A DNA stretch of 45,601 nt from CAYMUB01 sp964393545 (GTDB lineage Bacteria > Patescibacteriota > Microgenomatia > Daviesbacterales > UBA10151): NCBI GenBank assembly GCA_964393545.1, contig CAYMUB010000023.1, forward strand, positions 1 through 45,601. The letters run 5' to 3'. A program made the position numbers and the translations under genes. Below, one piece after another: positions 33,933 through 42,050 of this stretch. Position 1 is the first letter of the stretch, and each line of letters opens with the position of its first letter. The notes under the pieces are model-generated. The model searched no databases. It was not told the DNA's origin and worked only from the letters and a program-made list of their open reading frames with translations.

Positions 33933-34427
33933 TTACTTTAAGCGCTCTGATAATATTTTTAGCGTATTTATATTATGCTGTATAAGCATCCAATAACTGG
34001 AATTTGCTGAATATTCATCCCTTAACTTCTCTAAAAACCTGCTCAACAACTCAAACTCCTTAATAAGTTTTTCTTTATCTGTAGTTTTGTTCTTCTCCAT
34101 TAATTCCTCTGTTAAAATTCCTGCCTGATAAGAAAATCTTTCAGTCGTAGTTTGAAAATCAGCCAGTTTTTTATTCTTAACAACATAATAGAGTTCAGAA
34201 AATCTTACATCAAGAATTTTTTCTTGAAAATTTATTTTTGATTCATCAGAAAAAGCTAATTTTCCCTGAACCTTTTCCCATAATCTTTTAAACTTATAAT
34301 AAAAGGAGTCAGGGTTAACTGATTCAATTTTTATATTTTCCTTTTTTAAGTCTTGAGCCAAAACAAGCCTGGTACTATTTTGTAGATTTATTAATATTAA
34401 GAGTATCAAGAAAATCCTAATCACCAT
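33933..34427 (-). CDS. Small secreted protein resembling DUF5667
   Basis: A 164-residue protein with a signal peptide (~1-25; hydrophobic IFLILLILINLQ, likely cut after LVLAQ). The mature part is mostly helical. NPDSFYYKFKRLWEKVQGKL (~40-59) followed by KINFQEKILDVRFSELYYVV is like the DUF5667 pattern (P..P.Y.LKR..E..Q...) of exported bacterial proteins of unknown role. No cysteines and no second membrane helix are seen, so it should be free in the periplasm or outside. Its own gap (56 bases) has a poor TTGCAA-17 bp-TATCCT promoter candidate (34472-34444). Function unknown; it may bind or shape the exported glycan, but that is a guess from position. Confidence 0.62.
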   Translation of the reverse strand: MVIRIFLILLILINLQNSTRLVLAQDLKKENIKIESVNPDSFYYKFKRLWEKVQGKLAFSDESKINFQEKILDVRFSELYYVVKNKKLADFQTTTERFSYQAGILTEELMEKNKTTDKEKLIKEFELLSRFLEKLRDEYSANSSYWMLIQHNINTLKILSERLK

Positions 34428-34483
34428 TTTATTGTCTTTCTAAAGGATAAATTTAATACTTCAAAATTGCAATAGTCTCCACT

Positions 34484-35533
34484 CTATCGCTCAGTCAACA
34501 TTTGATTTAGTTTTCTTTTAATCTCACTTTTTTTGTGGGTTGAAACATACCAATCAATTGTTTTATGTAACCCATCAAAAAATTTATATTTTGGTTCCCA
34601 TCCCAAAAGTGACTTTGCCAAACTATTATCAGATACCCTATTGGCTGGCCCCATAGGCATATCTGGCATGAGTTTTATTTCAGCTTTCTTACCCATATAC
34701 CTCAAAACCTCCTTAACAGCATCTATCACTTTGATTCTTTCCATTGTCCCTAAATTGACAGCAGATCCATCATTAATTTTTTCAGCAGCCAAGATGGTAC
34801 CTTCAACTATATCTGAGATATAAGTCCAGTTTCTTATCTGTTGCCCAGTACCCCAAACTTCAAATGGATCTTGTCCAACGAAAGCTCTCGCAATAAAGGC
34901 AATAACAGCATGGTCTTCCTTACCCCTTGGTCCATAAACAGTAAAATATCTACAGGAAGCAGCCTTTAATCCATACTCTTTGGCATAAGCTCTTAGGACT
35001 CTTTCACTAGTCAATTTCTCCCAACCATATTCATTGTCAGGATCAAATGGGGGTCCTACCATCTCTTCCGTCAAAAAGAGTTCTTTGCTTAAATCAGCCT
35101 GGATATATTTAGGATAAACACATCCAGAGGAAGCATATACTATTTTATCAACCCCTGCTTTTAACCCTTCCCAAAAAACCAGTCCAGATAGAAGGTTATT
35201 ATTAGCAGGCCCTGCCTGATGTAAATCAACATATCCTCTTCCTCCGTGATCTGCTGCTAAATGAAAAATTACATCGATCCCCTCAACAGCCCTTTTGGTA
35301 ATTCCAATCTCCCTCAAATCACCTTTTGTAAATTCAATGTTTGGATAAAACTGGAAAAGGGGAGCTATATATTCAAACTTACCAGAACTTAAATCATCAA
35401 CTATTCTGATCTGTGCACCCTTTTCTAAAAGTGCTTCCACAAGGTGTGAGCCAATAAAAGAAGCACCTCCTGTAACTAGGACTTTTTTATTTTTCCAAAA
35501 GTATATAGTTGAAGCTATTCCATTTCCATTCAT
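34484..35533 (-). CDS. Extended SDR nucleotide-sugar epimerase (GDP-mannose 3,5-epimerase-like)
   Basis: A 349-residue Rossmann protein. VLVTGGASFIGSHLVEALLE (~18-37; GxxGxxG with Ser before the second block), IRIVDDLSSGK, FHLAADHGGRGYVD (~90-103), SSGCVYPKY (~135-143) and the catalytic YGWEKLTSERVLRAYAKE (~173-190, YxxxK). The SSGCVYP and GGRGY features recall GDP-mannose 3,5-epimerase and related UDP-sugar epimerases; CRYFTVYGPRGKEDHAVIAF and RNWTYISDIVEGT complete the NAD-sugar site. It would invert one or two carbons of a nucleotide-sugar. It has its own strong promoter candidate (35562-35590). Substrate not fixed. Confidence 0.85.
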   Translation of the reverse strand: MNGNGIASTIYFWKNKKVLVTGGASFIGSHLVEALLEKGAQIRIVDDLSSGKFEYIAPLFQFYPNIEFTKGDLREIGITKRAVEGIDVIFHLAADHGGRGYVDLHQAGPANNNLLSGLVFWEGLKAGVDKIVYASSGCVYPKYIQADLSKELFLTEEMVGPPFDPDNEYGWEKLTSERVLRAYAKEYGLKAASCRYFTVYGPRGKEDHAVIAFIARAFVGQDPFEVWGTGQQIRNWTYISDIVEGTILAAEKINDGSAVNLGTMERIKVIDAVKEVLRYMGKKAEIKLMPDMPMGPANRVSDNSLAKSLLGWEPKYKFFDGLHKTIDWYVSTHKKSEIKRKLNQMLTER

Positions 35534-35561
35534 CTTTTAACAACCTAATTTTAGTTAAAAC

Positions 35562-35590
35562 AAAATACACTTTACATCTATATTTGTCAA
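35562..35590 (-). promoter_or_regulatory. Promoter of the SDR epimerase gene
   Basis: Minus strand: an exact TTGACA (35590-35585), 17 bp, TATTTT (35567-35562, 4 of 6). The predicted transcript start is about 22 bases before ATG 35533. This is the best -35 in the window and it lies in the 67-base gap after the GT4 gene, so the epimerase is likely to start a new transcript. Confidence 0.55.
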
Positions 35591-35600
35591 CCACTCTAAA

Positions 35601-36713
35601 TTATATATTTTCTATTAATTTTAAACTTTTTTTAATTGAGCTGTCCCATGAAAAATTTTTACTCCAGGCAATACAATTTTTACTAAAAGTATTTAATTTC
35701 TTGGTGTCATGAATGAGCCGCCAAATCTCTTTTGCCAGAATTTTAGGATCTTGTTTGCAAAGAATTCCAGTTATGTCATTTTTTACGGAATCCTTCAAAC
35801 CTACAACATTATACCCTACACAAGGAGTACCCATTGCTGCAGCTTCTATCACAACTAAACCCCAACCTTCTCTTTTTGAAGGATTTATTAGAATATGAGC
35901 TCTTTTTAACAGTTCAAACTTTTTTTCCTCTTCAACAAATCCCCAAAATTTAATTCTGTTAGTCAGGTTAAAATTCTTTGTCATTTTTTTTAAGAATTCA
36001 AAATATTTTTTTTCTCCATTTCCTATTATCCAAAATTTAAAGCTTTCTTCTTTACTGAGGATTTCAAAAACTTTTAAGGTATCCTCTACCCCCTTATCCT
36101 TTGCTAATGCACCTAAAAAAGTGATGGTTATCTTACCTTCCTTACGAATTCTATGATTTGGCACTAGAACATTTACACCATTATTTATAACTGTAATATT
36201 GCGTTTTGGAATACCCCAATTAGTTAAATCAGACATGGTAGATTTAGAGATAGTCAGAAAGGGTATATTTTTGTAAATAAGTTTAAAAATAAAAGGCTCA
36301 AAAATTGTCCCTATTAAAGCTGGAATTAAATTCCAAGGTCTCGGCCATGGATTTAAAAACCATATATTTTTAGCAACCTCGTGTATAAACCCTAATTTTT
36401 TTATTCCGATATAAATTGGTGTGAAAAAAGGAATACCATGAAATTCATCAATTATTAAATTATATTTAATATGATTTTCAAATAAATACCACCAAAAAGC
36501 CCTTATCTGTACCTCAAAAAATTGGTTTCCTTGACGAATAATATTAACTCCTTCAATCAACTCGAATTTCTTTGCTCTCTTAAAATAAGAGGTGAAAAGC
36601 GTCACACTATGTCCGGATTTAACCCAACCTTTAGCATATTCAAAAGTAACTATCTCTGCACCACCAGCATTTGGATGTTTTGGACCTCTCCAGGAAAAAA
36701 TCAAAATCCTCAT
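35601..36713 (-). CDS. GT4-family (GT-B) glycosyltransferase
   Basis: About 370 residues from ATG 36713. The longer frame begins at a TTG (36728) that sits over the Shine-Dalgarno, so the ATG is preferred. MRILIFSWRGPKHPNAGGAE is the N-terminal glycine-rich loop; LIIDEFHGIPFFTPIY and FIHEVAKNIWFLNPWPRPW are in the first domain. ITFLGALAKDKGVEDTLKVF, FWIIGNGEKKYFEFLKK, GFVEEEKKFELLKRAHI and the EX7E motif within NPSKREGWGLVVIEAAAMGT (~277-296) mark the donor domain. It probably uses a nucleotide-sugar to extend a lipid-linked chain. It overlaps the upstream 689-residue protein by ATGA. Confidence 0.9.
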   Translation of the reverse strand: MRILIFSWRGPKHPNAGGAEIVTFEYAKGWVKSGHSVTLFTSYFKRAKKFELIEGVNIIRQGNQFFEVQIRAFWWYLFENHIKYNLIIDEFHGIPFFTPIYIGIKKLGFIHEVAKNIWFLNPWPRPWNLIPALIGTIFEPFIFKLIYKNIPFLTISKSTMSDLTNWGIPKRNITVINNGVNVLVPNHRIRKEGKITITFLGALAKDKGVEDTLKVFEILSKEESFKFWIIGNGEKKYFEFLKKMTKNFNLTNRIKFWGFVEEEKKFELLKRAHILINPSKREGWGLVVIEAAAMGTPCVGYNVVGLKDSVKNDITGILCKQDPKILAKEIWRLIHDTKKLNTFSKNCIAWSKNFSWDSSIKKSLKLIENI

Positions 36714-38779
36714 GTTTTTACCCTCCAAATCTGCGCATCAGAATTAAAATATATTTGTTCAACCCCCAAGTCGCCTGGCGAAAACGGAAGTTTTTCAATG
36801 TAATCTTCGTGTTTAACAAGATAGATATACTTTATTCCTCTTTTTTTTAAATAGCTCTTTGTTTCTTCTGGTTTTAGTTTGGTTACCTTGGTAAAGTTCT
36901 TTGAGTAAACTTCGATCAATTCTGTATCATATCCTAAATTTTTGCTCCCTAGTTTTCCAACATAACTGCGTTTATTGGCAAAAGCTGCTACATTGCTGCC
37001 TATTTGTCCTTTACAATGTAAACAATCTCTGTCTAAAATTAAAACCTTACCCAAAGGATAAGTCTTAAGTTTTAATAAAGCATCGACCTCGGATTGGCTG
37101 ACATAATACTCATCAGTGTTTCTCAAATACAAAAAAGTTATGCATGTCAATAATAAAATTATAAAACTCATAAACAAAATCTTTTCTTTGCCGACTGACT
37201 TATTGAACTTATAAAACAAGAATAGTAGTAAAATTAAAAATCCTAAAACTGTAATCTTCACACGCGTCGTTCTTAAAAAGTATGTTGCTTCAATTTTTAG
37301 ATCCCTAAATTTGTATCCTGATACAGGTGCTGGGAATTGATCCAGAAAGGTTAAACTGATACTCGGTTTAGATTTCTCTTGTTGAACCAAATCAGATCTA
37401 GTTAAAAAGCCTGGCAATATTTGACTAGTATTATTAAGAGTTATCTTATTATAGAAAAATTCGATTGATCTACTTTCACCCAAATCAATTTTAAACCGAT
37501 CACCTACTTTTGATGTACTGAAAGAATCAATATTTTCAAATTCCAAGTATCTTTGAGGATCAATAACTGTATCAATCACAGAAGGCAAATTGATATTTAA
37601 CTCGATTTGTCCATTTATGGAGGAAAAGAACGGTTCTTGAAAATTTTTCTGGTAGACCCTCAGATCTATTAACCTCAATTTTTTCGAACTCTCATCAAAT
37701 ACTAAACCAGCTCTATAATTTGGATTCTGATACCAGATTACCTTATTTTTCGTATTTTTTAACAAATCTTCAGACTCAACAATATACTCTTGTGATAAAT
37801 TCGGATACTTCTGCCTATACCAATGACTAAATTGCTGCATATTTGCTATTGTAAAATTGCCTTTTTCAGCGAATTTTTTTGCTATATCTAAATACTTGGA
37901 GTACTGGGTATTTGCTAAATATGTTTCAGGTGAAAAATCACCTTCCAAACCAAATGTAATCTGACCAAATTCATTTTTACCCCGCCCAGCATAAAGATTA
38001 ATTAAACCCTCAAGATAAGAATCCTCCAGACCAATTGAGTAATAGTCTTGTGTACTATAAAGGGAGCCGCGCAGCTCACCAGGACTCTTATAACCGTTTA
38101 GAGGATCCCTGGGGGCCCACTGTAAATTAACCAAGTCTAATTTATTTTCAATGCTTTGGGCAGGCATGGCAGCATGATTTCTGGAAGGATAGTAAGGAGC
38201 AGCCCAATATTGCCCCCAAATTGTATATCCATCAGTCCCTAACTGATCTGCAACTACTAAATTTGCATTGACTCCATATTTTTTTTGCATGTACTCTAGA
38301 GAAAAACTATCAATCCACCAGGCCCCAACTGAAGTCGGGTAATATCCAAACTGAAGTTTAAATTTTTCAAAAACCCCGTCAATAAACTTGATCCTATCAA
38401 CCTGACTATAACCCGATAAAAAAAGTGAGTTTGACCGATGCCATGAATCAGTTTTTTGATAAGTAATATTCATATTCGTAGCAAAATTTTCTGTTACCTC
38501 CATGAATATTCCAATATCCTGATCTATGTTCATAGTTTGAATGACCTCTTTTATTCCGGGGAAAGATAAAATGTCATAGGTTAAAAGCCAACTGGCTGCC
38601 AATTTCTTGTTCGCCACCTGCTCATATTGATTTTTTAAACTATCTACAGGTTTTTGTGAATAAACTGAAATTCTAATAGGATTGACCAAAGTTATAATTT
38701 GAGTCGCTTCTTTTGCATTAACTTTTAACGGAAAAATAAGCAAAAAAAATACAGTAAGCCAAATAATTAATTTTCGCAT
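36710..38779 (-). CDS. Exported/membrane-anchored protein of unknown function, possible beta/alpha-barrel glycan enzyme
   Basis: About 689 residues from ATG 38779; the frame opens at 38827, inside the upstream GT2, but the chosen ATG gives a proper signal peptide (RKLIIWLTVFFLLIFPL, cut near VNAKEA) with GGGTGAAG about 10 bases before. The exported part (~25-500) has barrel-like alternation: FGYYPTSVGAWWIDSFSLEY, YGVNANLVVADQLGTDGYTI, YWAAPYYPSRNHA. A following region to ~500 reads like a beta-domain. Two membrane helices (~510-555) and a C-terminal ~135-residue domain with CLHC and RGIKYIYLVKHEDY follow. I do not recognise a family; a deacetylase/glycosidase-like barrel is possible but no catalytic motif is proven. 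It is placed between GT2 and GT4 genes of one operon. Confidence 0.6.
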   Translation of the reverse strand: MRKLIIWLTVFFLLIFPLKVNAKEATQIITLVNPIRISVYSQKPVDSLKNQYEQVANKKLAASWLLTYDILSFPGIKEVIQTMNIDQDIGIFMEVTENFATNMNITYQKTDSWHRSNSLFLSGYSQVDRIKFIDGVFEKFKLQFGYYPTSVGAWWIDSFSLEYMQKKYGVNANLVVADQLGTDGYTIWGQYWAAPYYPSRNHAAMPAQSIENKLDLVNLQWAPRDPLNGYKSPGELRGSLYSTQDYYSIGLEDSYLEGLINLYAGRGKNEFGQITFGLEGDFSPETYLANTQYSKYLDIAKKFAEKGNFTIANMQQFSHWYRQKYPNLSQEYIVESEDLLKNTKNKVIWYQNPNYRAGLVFDESSKKLRLIDLRVYQKNFQEPFFSSINGQIELNINLPSVIDTVIDPQRYLEFENIDSFSTSKVGDRFKIDLGESRSIEFFYNKITLNNTSQILPGFLTRSDLVQQEKSKPSISLTFLDQFPAPVSGYKFRDLKIEATYFLRTTRVKITVLGFLILLLFLFYKFNKSVGKEKILFMSFIILLLTCITFLYLRNTDEYYVSQSEVDALLKLKTYPLGKVLILDRDCLHCKGQIGSNVAAFANKRSYVGKLGSKNLGYDTELIEVYSKNFTKVTKLKPEETKSYLKKRGIKYIYLVKHEDYIEKLPFSPGDLGVEQIYFNSDAQIWRVKT
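36721..36726 (-). promoter_or_regulatory. Strong Shine-Dalgarno that fixes the GT4 start
   Basis: GGAGGG at 36726-36721 on the minus strand, 7 bases before ATG 36713. It is the clearest ribosome binding site in the window and overlaps the alternative TTG start at 36728, which it rules out. It lies inside the 3' end of the upstream gene. Confidence 0.7.
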
Positions 38780-38789
38780 TTTTGTATCT

Positions 38790-39596
38790 TCACCCAATAT
38801 TAACCCTAAAATTGAGCTCAGGATCATATCTCCATTTTCTTTTGTTTTTGTTAGAGTAATAATTTAAAATTCTTAAGCGATAAAATACTGCCAGAGTATC
38901 CTTAATCATAAGCCATACAATCTTTAAAAATTTCTGACTTGTTATAGTCGAGTTTTTGCCAAAATCAAGCTTTATGTCCACTGGTGCTTCATAAATCCTC
39001 TTATAATTTAAATGGTAAGCCACAGATAACATTTCTATGTCGAAGGCGAAAGTCTTAACGAGTAATCTTGGCAATACTTTTTCCAAAACTTCTCTCCTGA
39101 AAAATTTAAGTCCTACTTGTGTATCCTTAACCTTAAGCCCGAATAAGATTCTCACTAAAACCTGGTAGCCAATAGATAACAATCTCCTCTGCCAGGGATA
39201 CCGAACTTTCGAAACCGGATGCCTTTTTGATCCGACTATTATATCTGCTTTATACCATTCAAAATGCTCCAAAAGCATAGATAAACCATTGGGTTCCAAA
39301 TCCATTCCCGAATCAATAAAACCAATAATTTCGCCCTTACTTTTTGCCATACCGAATCTAACTGCATATCCTTTACCCTTATTGTGGTCATAACCCACAA
39401 CTTTAAAATTTCTAAATTTTTTGGAAAAATTCTTCGCTCTTTCAAAAGTCTTATCCAGTTTTCCATCAATTACACAAATGAGCTCAGTTTTGTAGCGTAA
39501 TTTATTCAATACCTTTTTTATTTTATTTAAATCGCGGACAATGGTTTTTTCTTTTTTAAATGCTGGTACTATCACCGAAACAAATGGAGTCTTCAT
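38790..39596 (-). CDS. GT2 glycosyltransferase, DPM1/ALG5-like
   Basis: A 268-residue GT-A protein. FVSVIVPAFKKEKTIVRDLN (~4-23), ICVIDGKLDKT, GYDHNKGKGYAVRFGMAKSK (~68-87), IGFIDSGMDLEP (~91-102; DSGMD in the metal site), then VGSKRHPVSKVRYPWQRRLL (~121-140), VKDTQVGLKFFRREVL and FAFDIEMLSVA, which are typical of dolichyl-phosphate glucose synthase-like enzymes (ALG5/DPM group). No strong membrane helix pair at the end. It opens the three-gene block 39596 to 35601 behind a possible TTGTAT/GATAAT promoter. Its stop is 10 bases before the next start. Probable role: making a lipid-linked sugar or adding a chain residue. Confidence 0.87.
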   Translation of the reverse strand: MKTPFVSVIVPAFKKEKTIVRDLNKIKKVLNKLRYKTELICVIDGKLDKTFERAKNFSKKFRNFKVVGYDHNKGKGYAVRFGMAKSKGEIIGFIDSGMDLEPNGLSMLLEHFEWYKADIIVGSKRHPVSKVRYPWQRRLLSIGYQVLVRILFGLKVKDTQVGLKFFRREVLEKVLPRLLVKTFAFDIEMLSVAYHLNYKRIYEAPVDIKLDFGKNSTITSQKFLKIVWLMIKDTLAVFYRLRILNYYSNKNKRKWRYDPELNFRVNIG

Positions 39597-39607
39597 CTAA
39601 GTTTAGT

Positions 39608-39635
39608 ATTATCTCTTTCTAAGCAAAAAATACAA
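39608..39635 (-). promoter_or_regulatory. Candidate promoter of the GT2/unknown/GT4 block
   Basis: Minus strand: TTGTAT (39635-39630), 16 bp, GATAAT (39613-39608, 5 of 6). The -10 ends 11 bases before ATG 39596, so the leader would be about 5 bases. It is in the 52-base gap after the flippase gene and is a weaker match than those at 33844 and 35562. Confidence 0.38.
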
Positions 39636-39648
39636 GAGAGAGTGGTGC

Positions 39649-40902
39649 TTAAATTTTTCTTAGTATAAACCTGCTCCAGAAATAATATGTACAAAGAAAA
39701 ACAAGCATTGCGGCACAGACCATTATGGAAACAAATATAACTTCTCTTAAGCTTCCATGATAGAGCCAAATTCCCAGGGCTTGTAGTAAAGCCGCCAATA
39801 CTGGCACCAATACCATTTTGGTCTTATTTAGGGATAGAAAAAAACTTACAAATGAAATCGATAATGAAAAAAGGGCAATAAATATTCCAAATAATACTAA
39901 ATGTTTTGTTGCTTCAACATAGACTGAACCATAAAGTATATTCACACTATGAACAGGTAATAATAAGTATAAGAATATCACTCCAAGGGAGATAAAGAAA
40001 GTTAGACCTAAGCTATATAAAAATATTTTATCAAATTCCTGTCCCTCAGATTTTCTTTTTGAAATCAGGGGAAACATTACAGAAGCAATCGGAGCTGTTC
40101 CAAAAAAAATTATTCTTCCCAAAGTAGAGGCTGCAGCGTAAACTCCCGCATCATGAGAGGTAAAGAAATGCTTAACCAACAGTAAATCTGTAGAAATTAA
40201 AGAGGTTGTAGCAAATGAATAACACAATACTGGTAAAGTAAATAAAATTATTGATCTAACACTTGGGCTTACATGCCCTTTTATCTTAGTATAATCTAAT
40301 AGATAGTTTCTTGAAATAATAAAACTAACTAGCGCTGCCACAGTAATGGCTCCAATCGCACCTGCAACAGAAAACCCAAAAAGTACTAAAATTACACCCA
40401 ATATCAGTTTAATACCACTCTCTGCAAGTATACTGATAATCATTTCTTTAAAGCGCAACAAACCCTGCAAGACCGATTTATTTAAAAAAGAAGGTAAGCT
40501 AAACAAGAAAGTACCGGCAATCAAAATTATCAAAAAGTTATTTTTTATGTTTAGAAAAGCTGAGATTAGAGGAGATAATAAAATTATGCAAACTGTCATA
40601 AAAATTGCCAAATAATAAATTCTCCTGGAGAACCAATTTATTAGTCCTTTTGTTTCTTCCTCTTTTTTGGCTGATGAAATAAATTTTATTATCACCAGTC
40701 CAAAAGACATTGGTATAATCCCTAATAAACTTATTAGGGAGAATAACGCAGATAATTCTCCATAAGCAGATGGCCCAAGTAATCTTCCCATGATAACGTG
40801 ATATAAATAATTAGAAGCATTTACTAAATTGCTGCCAATTATCATTACAGCACTACCTGAAAATAAAGCATTGTTAGTAACTAGTTTTATATATTCTTTC
40901 AT
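39649..40902 (-). CDS. Wzx-type polysaccharide flippase (MOP/PST superfamily)
   Basis: About 417 residues from ATG 40902, which overlaps the preceding stop as ATGA; a TTG at 40911 is a weaker in-frame start. Twelve or more hydrophobic helices fill the protein. The N-terminal pattern NASNYLYHVIMGRLLGPSAY, followed by GELSALFSLISLLGIIPMSF (~31-50), is the well-known signature of the polysaccharide_synt/MATE-like flippases (GR.LGP..YG.......). FFTSHDAGVYAAASTLGRII and LFLSLNKTKMVLVP match later family blocks. It should flip lipid-linked glycan units across the membrane. It is the last gene of the operon entering from the right edge. Confidence 0.9.
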   Translation of the reverse strand: MKEYIKLVTNNALFSGSAVMIIGSNLVNASNYLYHVIMGRLLGPSAYGELSALFSLISLLGIIPMSFGLVIIKFISSAKKEEETKGLINWFSRRIYYLAIFMTVCIILLSPLISAFLNIKNNFLIILIAGTFLFSLPSFLNKSVLQGLLRFKEMIISILAESGIKLILGVILVLFGFSVAGAIGAITVAALVSFIISRNYLLDYTKIKGHVSPSVRSIILFTLPVLCYSFATTSLISTDLLLVKHFFTSHDAGVYAAASTLGRIIFFGTAPIASVMFPLISKRKSEGQEFDKIFLYSLGLTFFISLGVIFLYLLLPVHSVNILYGSVYVEATKHLVLFGIFIALFSLSISFVSFFLSLNKTKMVLVPVLAALLQALGIWLYHGSLREVIFVSIMVCAAMLVFLCTYYFWSRFILRKI

Positions 40903-42050
40903 GCCACCCAATATCCCCTTATAAAAAGTGCAGTTTCAATCACAAGCAATATCAGACTGATGCATGCTAGACTGATTTTTAAAAATAACGGCAAAGTTTT
41001 AATAACCAATCCTAAAACAATAAAACTCGGAAACAGTACTAAAACATATCTCGGAAGTGAAGAGAAACTTCCTTGAATTGTTGGAAGAAGATATCCAAAA
41101 AATGCAAAGAATAAATAGGATAATCGAATTTTCTTAAAGTAACCGAATATTGGAAGGGCAAAGAAAATAATACCCACTGCAAATTCTAAAATTATTGTTG
41201 TGAAAAGTGAGGATAAATCAGCAGTTGTAATTATCTTTAAATATCTAAAAAGTATCTGGGGAAATAATATTATTCCTCTTTGGTGCTGCTCACCAACAAT
41301 TAATTGTAAATTGTAAAAAGCTAAAGGATCACCAATACTGTTGTATAGATAAACCATATAACTGATAAGGCCCAGCGGAATAAACAAAATCCAAAAACTT
41401 TTCCTGACAGGAATTTTATTTGTAAATACTTCAATCAGAAAACTTAAAAAAATTAAGATACCAAATACCCGCGTAAGGCTTGCCAAAAAGCCAAATATAA
41501 ATGCCCAAAAATATTTTTTTGTACGGAAAAAAAAGAAAGATCCCGTAACCAGCATGAAAAATAACGCCTCTGAGTAAACAGCATTAAAATAAAAAGACGT
41601 GGGAAACAGAATTAAAAGGATTATCACTCCCAGTGAAAAATTTGGTGAGTAATCCAATTTCAGAAGTTTATAAAAAAAGATTAAACCGGCAAGAAAACCT
41701 ACGGAGGAGATAACTAAACCTGCCTTTGCCAATTCATAAACTGTTACTTTAGGAACTAGCATAATTATAGAAATAATTTTGGGGTACAGAGGAAAAAAGG
41801 CATGGGTATACTGCTGGTATCCGTATTGTGCAATTGCAATAAAGTGCTCACCGTCAAAATTTGCCCAGGGCAAAACATAATATTTATTTATATAACTGGA
41901 CATTCCTCCTCCCAATAAGTGCGGGCTATATAGAGGAAGCAATTCAAAGGAAGCAATCAATACAAGTAAAAGAAGGACTTTCCAGATAATTATCAGACAA
42001 AGAATGGAAATATAATTAGGATCAATTTTCTTAAGCAAGAACATTTTCAT
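40899..42050 (-). CDS. PIG-V/GT76-like GT-C mannosyltransferase
   Basis: A 383-residue protein with about nine membrane helices. The first external loop has WANFDGEHFIAIAQYGYQQY then AFFPLYPKIISI (~62-95), the W..D..Hy..IA..GY...FFPLYP signature of PIG-V-like (GT76) mannosyltransferases, including the conserved Asp. LILFPTSFYFNAVYSEALF (~145-163) and FLASLTRVFGILIF are also typical. These use a polyprenyl-phosphate sugar outside the membrane. It overlaps the GT4 upstream by 20 bases when counted from ATG 42050 (14 if from the next Met, 42044). It precedes the flippase by ATGA. Exact sugar unknown. Confidence 0.82.
   Translation of the reverse strand: MKMFLLKKIDPNYISILCLIIIWKVLLLLVLIASFELLPLYSPHLLGGGMSSYINKYYVLPWANFDGEHFIAIAQYGYQQYTHAFFPLYPKIISIIMLVPKVTVYELAKAGLVISSVGFLAGLIFFYKLLKLDYSPNFSLGVIILLILFPTSFYFNAVYSEALFFMLVTGSFFFFRTKKYFWAFIFGFLASLTRVFGILIFLSFLIEVFTNKIPVRKSFWILFIPLGLISYMVYLYNSIGDPLAFYNLQLIVGEQHQRGIILFPQILFRYLKIITTADLSSLFTTIILEFAVGIIFFALPIFGYFKKIRLSYLFFAFFGYLLPTIQGSFSSLPRYVLVLFPSFIVLGLVIKTLPLFLKISLACISLILLVIETALFIRGYWVA

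Noticed and set aside
38780..38827. Upstream start of the 689-residue exported protein
   Set aside because: Would place 16 residues before a good signal peptide and overlap the GT2 by 38 bases.
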